From JBDTMT01 sp033764095 (GTDB lineage Bacteria > Desulfobacterota > Binatia > HRBIN30 > CADEER01), in the NCBI GenBank assembly GCA_033764095.1, contig JANRJF010000155.1, positions 1 through 6,047 of the forward strand: 6,047 nt of DNA. The letters are read 5' to 3'. Of the stretch, positions 1 to 6,047 are shown piece after piece. Positions within the stretch are counted from its first letter, which is position 1, and the number at the start of each line of letters is the position of its first letter. The notes below the pieces were generated by a model. That model did not search any database and had not been told where the DNA came from. It was given only the letters and a program-made list of their open reading frames with translations. The position numbers were made by a program, and so were the translations under genes.

Positions 1-1
1 C

Positions 2-232
2 CCGACCATGGGCCCGTCGCCCACCGCGACGGCGCTGACGCTCAAGTTCGCCGCCGACCACCTCGTCTGTTACAAGATCAAGGACGACAAGAAGGGCGGC
101 ACGCAGCCGACCTTCAAGGGCAAGACGGTCGTCATCCGCAACGAGATCGTCTCCGGCGGCGAGGAAGAAGAGACGTACGACGTGTTCAAGTCGGACGTCG
201 TCTGCCTGCCCTCGACGAAGATCGTCCAGTAG
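2..232 (+). CDS. C-terminal fragment of a probable secreted protein with a CYK...LC.P module (5' truncated)
   Basis: The frame is open from the left edge and ends at TAG 230-232, so only the last 76 residues are seen and the ATG at position 8 is probably internal. The visible part is a short polar stretch (PSPTATA), then DHLVCYKIKDD, a Lys/Thr-rich beta-like segment, an acidic GGEEEET run, and VVCLPSTKIVQ at the end. Two cysteines about 46 residues apart, in CYK and VCLP contexts, resemble a roughly 60-residue Cys-containing module that I recall as common, often repeated, in secreted proteins of deltaproteobacterial and Binatia-like genomes; a disulfide between them is plausible. That family link is from memory and not tested. 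Function is unknown. The gene converges on the ROK kinase to its right and has no visible link to it. Confidence 0.6.
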   Translation, partial: PTMGPSPTATALTLKFAADHLVCYKIKDDKKGGTQPTFKGKTVVIRNEIVSGGEEEETYDVFKSDVVCLPSTKIVQ

Positions 233-254
233 CCGCGCCACCGGCCGAGTCGCC

Positions 255-292
255 CGTCGCCGCTCGTTCAGGTCGCCTGACGAACGGCGGCG
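255..292. terminator. Imperfect GC-rich hairpin between convergent genes, possible bidirectional terminator
   Basis: Bases 258-272 pair with 276-289 around a TCG loop. The stem consists of 4 bp (CAGG/CCTG), a bulged T268, 4 bp (TCGT/ACGA), a C-A mismatch, and 5 bp (CGCCG/CGGCG); a G-T wobble and two GC pairs at the base extend it to 255-292. It sits in the 90-bp gap between the TAG of the left gene and the TGA of the minus-strand ROK kinase, where a shared terminator is expected. There is no T-run on either side, so this is not a canonical intrinsic terminator. In such GC-rich DNA a hairpin of this quality could also arise by chance. Confidence 0.4.
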
Positions 293-322
293 CGGCGACC
301 GGCGGTCCGGGCGCGGCGCCGT

Positions 323-1195
323 TCACAGGTAGGCGGCGCCGAGCACGCCGGCCGAGTCGCCGAGCTGGTTGCGGCGAATCGGCGTGCGCAACTCGTCGTT
401 GAACACGCGCTGCGCCACCGCCGCACGTCCGTTGGTGTACAGCTCGTCGATGTTCGACAGCCCGCCACCGAGCACGATGACGTCCGGGTCGAGGATGTTG
501 ACCAGGTTGGCGACGGCGCGGCCGAAGTGGGCGAGAAAGTCGTCGAACACGCGGCGCGCCAGCGGCTCGCCGGCGCGCGCGGCGGCGACGATCGCGTCCA
601 TGCTCGACGCGGCGCCGCCGAGCGCCCGGTAGCCCCGCTCGACCGCCGGGCCGGCGATCAGCGCTTCGACACAGCCGCGCTGGCCGCAGTAACACGCGGG
701 GCCGGCGGGATCGATGACGTGATGCCCCCACTCGCCGGCGATGTGCTGCGGCCCCGACCAGAGCTCGCCGTCCAGCACCACGCCGCCGCCGACGCCGGTG
801 CCGAGGATGACGCCGAACACCAACCGGCCGCCCTGCGCCGCGCCGCGCCGCGCCTCGGCCAAGGCGAAGCAGTTGGCGTCGTTCTCCACCCGCACCGGTA
901 GGCCGATGCGCCGCGCCAGATCGCCGGGCAGATCCTCGCCGTTCAGGCACAGGGTGTTGGAGTTCTTCATCCGGCCGCTGCGGCTCGACACGGCGCCGGG
1001 GGTACCCAGCCCGATCGCGGCGCACTCAGGCGCCACCTCGCGCATGCGCTCGACCAGGCGGCCGACCGCCTCGACGATGTGCGCATAGCCGCGTTGCTGC
1101 TCGGTCGGCACCCGCTCCCGACGCAGCTCGCGGCCGTCGTCGGCCAACGCCACGCCTTCGATCTTGGTGCCGCCGAGGTCGATGCCGATGCGCAT
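323..1195 (-). CDS. ROK-family sugar kinase, fructokinase (Mak)-like
   Basis: This encodes a 290-residue cytosolic sugar kinase of the ROK family (ASKHA fold), which phosphorylates a hexose with ATP. Visible motifs are DLGGTK (6-11, phosphate loop), NSNTLCLNGEDL (about 78-89), ENDANCFALAE (104-114, with D106 the expected catalytic base), GTGVGGG (132-138), the ROK zinc site GHH...CYCGQRGCVE (157-177), and LDPDVIVLGGGLSN (235-248). Length is normal for the family. The KNSNT..LNG segment, the GEWGH motif and the GDSAGV.GAA C-terminus match E. coli Mak (fructokinase) somewhat better than NagK; substrate could also be glucose, mannose or GlcNAc. I chose ATG 1195 because MRIGIDLGGTK is the usual family start. 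An in-frame GTG at 1243 would add 16 residues with no family character. No strong Shine-Dalgarno precedes either. The gene stands alone on the minus strand, diverging from the DUF2760-Hsp70 operon, with no evident functional tie to it. Confidence 0.9.
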   Translation of the reverse strand: MRIGIDLGGTKIEGVALADDGRELRRERVPTEQQRGYAHIVEAVGRLVERMREVAPECAAIGLGTPGAVSSRSGRMKNSNTLCLNGEDLPGDLARRIGLPVRVENDANCFALAEARRGAAQGGRLVFGVILGTGVGGGVVLDGELWSGPQHIAGEWGHHVIDPAGPACYCGQRGCVEALIAGPAVERGYRALGGAASSMDAIVAAARAGEPLARRVFDDFLAHFGRAVANLVNILDPDVIVLGGGLSNIDELYTNGRAAVAQRVFNDELRTPIRRNQLGDSAGVLGAAYL

Positions 1196-1262
1196 GCTCG
1201 CCGGCTTATCGGCCACCGGTGCCGGCCGGGCAAGGAGCTGCACTCACACGCGGGCACGGCGG

Positions 1263-1268
1263 ATTCTA
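1263..1268 (-). promoter_or_regulatory. Possible -10 element (TAGAAT) for the ROK kinase
   Basis: Read on the minus strand, TAGAAT (inside TATAGAATCC) matches the sigma-70 -10 consensus at 5 of 6 positions and lies about 68 bp upstream of ATG 1195. No -35 match exists at 16-18 bp, where the REP-like repeat arm begins. The call therefore rests on the -10 alone, and on this being an AT-rich spot in very GC-rich DNA. Confidence 0.25.
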
Positions 1269-1272
1269 TAAC

Positions 1273-1403
1273 TTCGGACCCCCATCCTGGCCTTCCCCCG
1301 CGATGCGGGGGAAGGAAAAGAGAGGAAGCCCTGTCGCACATAGCCTACTTGGATCCGATCCCTTCCCCCGCATCGCGGGGGAAGGTCAGGATGGGGGTCC
1401 GAA
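1273..1403. repeat. Nested inverted repeat, REP-doublet (REPIN)-like element
   Basis: Two 43-nt arms, 1273-1315 and 1361-1403, are reverse complements at 42 of 43 positions (the exception, G1290/T1386, would be a G-U wobble in RNA), with a 45-nt spacer at 1316-1360. Each arm is itself palindromic: CCTTCCCCCGC, a 3-nt centre, and GCGGGGGAAGG give an 11-bp stem, preceded by the GGACCCCCATCCTG tail. Two inverted copies of a palindrome-plus-tail unit are the architecture of REPINs/BIMEs, short non-autonomous elements known in other bacteria to be mobilised by RAYT (TnpA-REP) transposases. No transposase is in the window and no target-site duplication is evident. It lies between the divergently transcribed ROK kinase and DUF2760 operon, where it could act as a structural or transcriptional boundary. 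Confidence 0.85.
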
Positions 1404-1425
1404 CTGACTTGCGGGCCAACCCGCC

Positions 1426-1452
1426 TCTTCGTCTCTCCGCGCCTCCGCGTGA
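1426..1452 (+). repeat. Degenerate half copy of the 'tctc-GCGCCTC-GCG-TGA' repeat
   Basis: The pyrimidine-rich stretch CTTCGTCTCTCCGCGCCTCC followed by GCGTGA closely resembles the right arm of the inverted repeat at 4082-4170 (GTCTCGGCGCCTCTGCGTTGA), differing by small gaps and a few substitutions. No matching left arm lies nearby, so this looks like a decayed or partial copy. It sits just downstream of the REP-like doublet and upstream of the DUF2760 promoter region. Confidence 0.4.
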
Positions 1453-1466
1453 GCGCTTCCGGCCCG

Positions 1467-1496
1467 GTTTCACCGCCGGCGCGGCTTCGCTATACA
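1467..1496 (+). promoter_or_regulatory. Weak sigma-70-like promoter candidate for the DUF2760-Hsp70 operon
   Basis: TATACA at 1491-1496 matches the -10 consensus at 4 of 6 positions. A poor -35 (GTTTCA, 1467-1472, 3 of 6) is spaced 18 bp upstream. Transcription would begin near 1503, giving a leader of about 40 nt to ATG 1545 with the ribosome-binding site inside it. No heat-shock sigma-32 -10 (CCCCATNT type) or CIRCE operator (TTAGCACTC-N9-GAGTGCTAA) was seen. The position is right but the sequence match is weak. Confidence 0.3.
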
Positions 1497-1527
1497 CGCG
1501 AGGTTCGCCCACCGACCCATCCCGTCC

Positions 1528-1533
1528 AGGAGG
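1528..1533 (+). promoter_or_regulatory. Shine-Dalgarno AGGAGG deciding the DUF2760 start
   Basis: A perfect AGGAGG lies 11 nt before ATG 1545. It selects this ATG over the in-frame GTG at 1449, whose extra 32 residues would be translated from the repeat remnant and promoter region. It is the only textbook ribosome-binding site in the operon; neither Hsp70 gene downstream has one at this spacing. Confidence 0.85.
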
Positions 1534-1544
1534 CATCGGCGCTC

Positions 1545-2243
1545 ATGTCCAACTCCAGCGGTCGCACGCTGCTCATTGTCGTCATCTTGCTGGCTGCCAT
1601 TCTGCTCGCCGCCGGCAACGTGCTCTGCCACGCCCTGGTGGTGCAGGAGCTGACCGGCTCGGCGCCCGAGCCGCCCGATCCGGACTGGGTGTCGCGCACC
1701 ATCCACTCGGTCGGCGAGGCGATGCGCCAGCGCCCGCACTTCATCTGGTTCTTCACCGGCGCGCCGTTGCTCTTCGGCGCCATCCTCGCCCTCATCGTCG
1801 GCCTGCAGGGCGGGGCGCCAAGCGCGCAGAAGGCCGTCGGCGCCGCGACGGCCGGCGCCGACCCCGGCGCCGACGGCGCCCTGCGCCTGCTCGCGCTGCT
1901 GCAGCAGGAAGGGCGCCTGGTCGACTTCCTGGAAGAGGACATCGCGCCGTACGACGACGCGCAGGTCGGCGCCGCGGTGCGCGCCATCCACGCCGGCTGC
2001 CGCAAGGCGCTGCACGAGCGCATGCAGATCGACCGCATCTACGCCGAGGAGGACGGCGCCAGCGTCGAGGTGGCGCCCGGATTCGACGCCGGCGCGGTGC
2101 GGCTGACCGGCAACGTACACGGCCAGCCGCCCTTCCGCGGCGTCCTGCAGCATGGCGGCTGGCGCGCCAGCAGCGTCGCCCTGCCGCGCACCGCCGGCGT
2201 CGATGCGGCGATCCTCGCGCCGGCCGAGGTCGAGATCAGTTAG
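1545..2243 (+). CDS. DUF2760-domain protein with two N-terminal membrane segments
   Basis: This is a 232-residue inner-membrane protein of unknown function. Residues about 8-33 (LLIVVILLAAILLAAGNVLC) and about 66-88 (FIWFFTGAPLLFGAILALIV) are strong membrane helices joined by a roughly 32-residue Pro/Asp-rich loop. An Ala/Gly-rich linker (about 89-110) leads to a soluble C-terminal domain (112-232) that I recognise as DUF2760 from LRLLALLQQEGRLVDFLEED, YDDAQVGAAVRAIHAGCRK, VRLTGNV.G.PPFRGVLQH.GWR and the closing PAEVEI. From general knowledge, DUF2760 genes recur immediately upstream of divergent Hsp70 homologues, and that is the arrangement here: the first Hsp70 begins 81 nt after this TAG stop. 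A reasonable inference is that it anchors or partners those Hsp70-like ATPases at the membrane, but no biochemical role is established. Start is fixed by AGGAGG at 1528-1533. Confidence 0.88.
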   Translation: MSNSSGRTLLIVVILLAAILLAAGNVLCHALVVQELTGSAPEPPDPDWVSRTIHSVGEAMRQRPHFIWFFTGAPLLFGAILALIVGLQGGAPSAQKAVGAATAGADPGADGALRLLALLQQEGRLVDFLEEDIAPYDDAQVGAAVRAIHAGCRKALHERMQIDRIYAEEDGASVEVAPGFDAGAVRLTGNVHGQPPFRGVLQHGGWRASSVALPRTAGVDAAILAPAEVEIS

Positions 2244-2256
2244 AGGAAGGAAGAAG
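2242..2256 (+). promoter_or_regulatory. Displaced purine-rich Shine-Dalgarno-like tract before the first Hsp70
   Basis: AGAGGAAGGAAGAAG directly follows, and overlaps, the DUF2760 stop codon and contains GAGG and AAGGA cores. It is the only ribosome-binding-site candidate for the first Hsp70, but its GAGGAAGG core ends 74 nt before ATG 2325 because the heptamer-repeat hairpin lies between. If that hairpin folds in the register 2261-2277 with 2308-2324, the core would be 10 nt from the AUG. That function is an inference from geometry. Confidence 0.4.
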
Positions 2257-2260
2257 CGAC

Positions 2261-2324
2261 GAGCGATGAGCGATGAGTGGTCGCAGTCGGCGACTCATCG
2301 CTCATCGCTCATCGCTCATCGCTC

Positions 2325-2326
<2 letters not shown>
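2261..2326. repeat. CTCATCG heptamer repeats forming a hairpin that abuts the Hsp70 start codon
   Basis: The right side has four tandem copies of CTCATCG (2294-2321) plus a partial fifth, CTCAT (2322-2326), whose last two bases are the AT of the start codon ATG 2325. The left side (2261-2277) is the inverted heptamer, GAGCGATGAGCGATGAG. Arms 2261-2278 and 2293-2310 pair perfectly for 18 bp. Because of the 7-nt periodicity the left arm can also pair with 2301-2317 or 2308-2324. A small inner stem, GTCGC/GCGAC (2280-2284 with 2290-2294), lies in the loop and competes with the end of the outer stem. It looks like a short palindromic repeat element inserted between gene and leader; tandem heptamers are also prone to copy-number slippage. 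Confidence 0.85.
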
Positions 2327-4076
<1,750 letters not shown>

Positions 4077-4081
4077 AAGAC

Positions 4082-4170
4082 TCAACGCAGAGACGCGGAG
4101 ACACAGAGAGCGCAGAGAAAGGCAGTTGATTCTTCTCCGCGCTCTCTGTGTCTCGGCGCCTCTGCGTTGA
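4082..4170. repeat. Purine/pyrimidine inverted repeat between the two Hsp70 genes
   Basis: Arms 4082-4119 and 4133-4170 are reverse complements at 35 of 38 positions, with a 13-nt loop at 4120-4132. The left arm is purine-rich (TCAACGCAGAGACGCGGAGA and onward) and the right arm pyrimidine-rich, ending CCTCTGCGTTGA. I recall 'GCAGAGACGCAGAGA'-type repeats as widespread in environmental bacterial genomes; that is recollection, not a search. The element fills most of the 102-bp gap between the genes, starting 5 nt after the TAG and ending 8 nt before ATG 4179. In the transcript it would form a long hairpin, which could alter the relative expression or stability of the two cistrons. A degenerate half copy lies at 1426-1452. 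Confidence 0.85.
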
Positions 4171-4178
4171 ATCCCCCC

Positions 4179-6047
4179 ATGGCTGCGCGCTTCATCGTCG
4201 GCATCGACCTCGGCACCACCAACTCGGCGGTGGCGTACGTCGACACCCAAGCGGGGCGGGCAATCGAGTCGTTCGCCATCGCGCAGCTCGTCGGCGAGGG
4301 CCAGGTGGCGGAGCGGCCGACGCTGCCGTCGTTCCTCTACGTCGGCGGCGAGCACGACATCGCGGCCGGCGCGCTGGCGCTGCCGTGGGATGCGCAGCGC
4401 GGCTACGCGGTCGGCGAGTTCGCCCGCGCGCAGGGCGCGCGCGTACCGGGGCGGCTGGTCTCGTCGGCCAAGTCGTGGCTCTGCCACGGCGGCGTCGATC
4501 GCGGCGCCGCCATCCTGCCGTGGGCGGCGCCGGACGACGTGCCCAAGCTGTCGCCGGTCGACGCCTCGGCGCGCTACCTCCAGCACCTGCGTGAGGCGTG
4601 GAATGCCCGCCATCCCGACGCGCCGCTGGAGGCGCAGGACATCATGCTCACCGTGCCGGCCTCGTTCGACGAGGTGGCGCGCGAGCTGACCGTCGACGCC
4701 GCCCAGCGCGCCGGCCTGCCGCGCGTCACGCTGCTCGAAGAGCCGCAGGCGGCATTCTACGCCTGGATCGGCGCGCACGCCGCCGAGTGGGAGACGCGCC
4801 TGCGCCCGCACCGGCTCGCGCTGGTGGTCGATGTCGGCGGCGGCACCACCGACTTCAGCCTGATCAAGATCGAGCCCGACGGGGAACGCCTCGGGCTCGA
4901 GCGCCTGGCGGTCGGCGAGCACATCCTGCTCGGCGGCGACAATATCGACGTCGCGCTCGCCCGCCTGCTCGAGCCGCGCCTCGGCGAGAAGCTCGACAGC
5001 CAGCGCTGGCACGCGCTGACCACGCTGTGCCGCGCCGCGAAGGAAGACCTGCTCGGCGACGCCCCGCCGGCCGAGGCGCCGATCCGCCTGGCCGGCCGCG
5101 GCCGCGCGGTGGTCGGCGGCGGGCTCGCCGCGAGGCTGACGCGCGACGAGGTCGAGCGACTGGTGCTCGACGGCTTCTTCCCCCTCGTCGAGGCCGACGC
5201 GCGCCCGCGCAGGACGCCGCGCGCCGGCCTGCAGGAGTGGGGGCTGCCGTTCGCCGCCGAGGCCGAGGTGTCGCGCCATCTCGCCGCCTTCCTCGCCCAG
5301 CACGCCGCCGGCGCAGCACCCGACGCGGTGCTGTTCAACGGCGGCGCGCTCAGTCCGACGCTGATCCGCGATCGCCTGGTGGCGCTGCTCGCGGCGTGGA
5401 ACGGCGGTCGCGCCCCGGCGGTGCTCGACAGCGCCAGCCTCGATCTCGCCGTCTCGCGCGGCGCCGCGTACTACGGCCTGGTGCGCCGTGGCCTCGGCGT
5501 GCGCATCGGCGGCGGCAGCCCGCGCGCCTACTTCCTCGGCCTGGCGCCGGCCGCCGACCTGCCCGCCGATGCGGTCGACGCGGTCTGCCTGGTGCAGCGC
5601 GGCATGCACGAGGGCGAGACGATCGAGATCACCAGCCAGACCTTCACCCTGCTCGCCAACCGCCCGGCCAGCTTCCCGCTCTTCGCCTCAAGCACGCGGC
5701 TCGGCGACCAGGCCGGCGCCATCGTGCGCGCGCCGCGCGACACGCTCACCGAGCTGCCGCCGATCCGCACCGTGCTGCGCTTCGGCAAGAAGCTCGCCGC
5801 CACCGAGCTGCCGGTGCACGTCGGCGCCTCGCTCACCGAGATCGGCACGCTCGAAGTCTGGTGCCGCTCGCTCGGCACCGACCATCGCTGGCGCCTGCAG
5901 TTCGCGCTGCGCGACACGGCGCGCGCCGAGTCAGAGGACAACGCCGCGGCGCCGGAATCACAGGTCGAGCTGGCCGTGAGTGAAGAGCGGCTGGCGGCGG
6001 CGAAAGCGGTGCTGGCGGCGGTGTTCCCAATCGAAGTAGCGCGGCCC
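4179..6047 (+). CDS. Second divergent Hsp70-family ATPase, longer type (3' truncated by window)
   Basis: The frame is open for 623 codons from ATG 4179 to the window edge with no stop, so the C-terminus is missing. The ATPase motifs mirror the first Hsp70: DLGTTNS (10-16), LPW (68-70 and 113-115), EEPQAAFYAW (187-196), DVGGGTTDFS (218-227), LLGGDNID (250-257), LFNGGALSPTLIR (385-397) and SRGAAYYG (426-433). A beta-rich domain (about 440-578, ending LEVWCRSLGTDHRWRLQFALRD) aligns with the end of its neighbour. Where the neighbour stops, this one continues through an acidic, Ala-rich linker into a helical segment (SEERLAAAKAVLAAVFPIE). This suggests the longer class of Hsp70 with an extra C-terminal domain, which I recall as DUF3731 in such operons, though that part is outside the window. 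No Shine-Dalgarno precedes the ATG (TTGAATCCCCCC). It is a tandem paralogue in the same frame and operon as the first Hsp70. Confidence 0.9.
   Translation, partial: MAARFIVGIDLGTTNSAVAYVDTQAGRAIESFAIAQLVGEGQVAERPTLPSFLYVGGEHDIAAGALALPWDAQRGYAVGEFARAQGARVPGRLVSSAKSWLCHGGVDRGAAILPWAAPDDVPKLSPVDASARYLQHLREAWNARHPDAPLEAQDIMLTVPASFDEVARELTVDAAQRAGLPRVTLLEEPQAAFYAWIGAHAAEWETRLRPHRLALVVDVGGGTTDFSLIKIEPDGERLGLERLAVGEHILLGGDNIDVALARLLEPRLGEKLDSQRWHALTTLCRAAKEDLLGDAPPAEAPIRLAGRGRAVVGGGLAARLTRDEVERLVLDGFFPLVEADARPRRTPRAGLQEWGLPFAAEAEVSRHLAAFLAQHAAGAAPDAVLFNGGALSPTLIRDRLVALLAAWNGGRAPAVLDSASLDLAVSRGAAYYGLVRRGLGVRIGGGSPRAYFLGLAPAADLPADAVDAVCLVQRGMHEGETIEITSQTFTLLANRPASFPLFASSTRLGDQAGAIVRAPRDTLTELPPIRTVLRFGKKLAATELPVHVGASLTEIGTLEVWCRSLGTDHRWRLQFALRDTARAESEDNAAAPESQVELAVSEERLAAAKAVLAAVFPIEVARP

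Noticed and set aside
186..1025. A 279-codon minus-strand frame overlapping the ROK kinase
   Set aside because: Arg-rich and motif-free, in a shifted register relative to the ROK kinase, which has every family motif.
1196..1243. GTG 1243 as the start of the ROK kinase
   Set aside because: It adds residues unlike the family before MRIGIDLGGTK and has no clear ribosome-binding site.
1411..1424. Small GCGGG-CCAA-CCCGC hairpin as a terminator
   Set aside because: A 5-bp stem in GC-rich DNA is expected by chance; there is no T-run and no gene ending there.
1449..1544. GTG 1449 as the start of the DUF2760 protein
   Set aside because: It lies inside the repeat remnant, and a perfect AGGAGG at 1528-1533 points to ATG 1545, directly before the first membrane helix.
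1404..1544. Heat-shock control by a CIRCE operator or sigma-32 promoter upstream of the operon
   Set aside because: Neither the TTAGCACTC/GAGTGCTAA inverted repeat nor a CTTGAA-CCCCATNT pair was found, so there is no sequence support for classical heat-shock control.
1079..2269. A 396-codon plus-strand frame overlapping the kinase, the repeats and DUF2760
   Set aside because: The product is Arg/Ala/Pro-rich shadow sequence, runs through the REP-like element, and conflicts with two well-supported genes.
2277..2324. GTG 2277 as the start of the first Hsp70
   Set aside because: The extra 16 residues are translated heptamer repeat (SSLIAHRSSL), and homologues start at the equivalent of MRYVIGIDLG; no better ribosome-binding site supports it.

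Overview
This is a GC-rich window (about 70% by eye) of bacterial chromosome. The overall character is that of a large-genome, environmental, deltaproteobacterium-like lineage such as Myxococcota, Desulfobacterota or Candidatus Binatia. That guess rests on three things: the GC content, the Cys-containing repeat-type tail at the left edge, and the small palindromic repeats between genes. No taxonomic marker gene is present, so it is only an inference.

Layout. (1) Positions 2-232 (+) hold the C-terminal end of a probably secreted protein with a 'CYK...LC.P' module. (2) Converging on it across an imperfect GC hairpin (255-292) is a complete ROK-family sugar kinase on the minus strand (323-1195), most like Mak-type fructokinases. 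(3) The 349-bp gap 1196-1544 contains a 131-bp nested inverted repeat that looks like a REP doublet (REPIN), a degenerate half copy of a second repeat family, weak promoter candidates in both directions, and a good AGGAGG ribosome-binding site. (4) From 1545 a three-gene plus-strand operon runs off the right edge: a two-TM, membrane-anchored DUF2760 protein (1545-2243), a lidless divergent Hsp70 (2325-4076), and a second, longer divergent Hsp70 (4179 to the edge, truncated at 623 residues).

The operon is the main content. The two Hsp70-like proteins are tandem paralogues. They keep the actin-fold ATPase motifs and a short beta-type C-terminal domain, but show neither the DnaK-type hydrophobic linker nor, in the complete one, the helical lid. 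The DUF2760 partner would place the system at the inner membrane. No DnaJ or GrpE is in the window. DUF2760 next to paired Hsp70 homologues is, from my knowledge of bacterial genomes, a recurring but functionally uncharacterised arrangement.

Every gap inside or just before the operon carries a different palindromic repeat: the REP doublet, a CTCATCG heptamer hairpin (2261-2326) that runs into the start codon of the first Hsp70, and a purine/pyrimidine inverted repeat (4082-4170) ending 8 nt before the start codon of the second. Neither Hsp70 has a Shine-Dalgarno at normal spacing. For the first, one pairing register of the heptamer hairpin would bring an upstream GAGGAAGG to 10 nt from the AUG. 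The two Hsp70 genes are in the same frame and separated by a single TAG.
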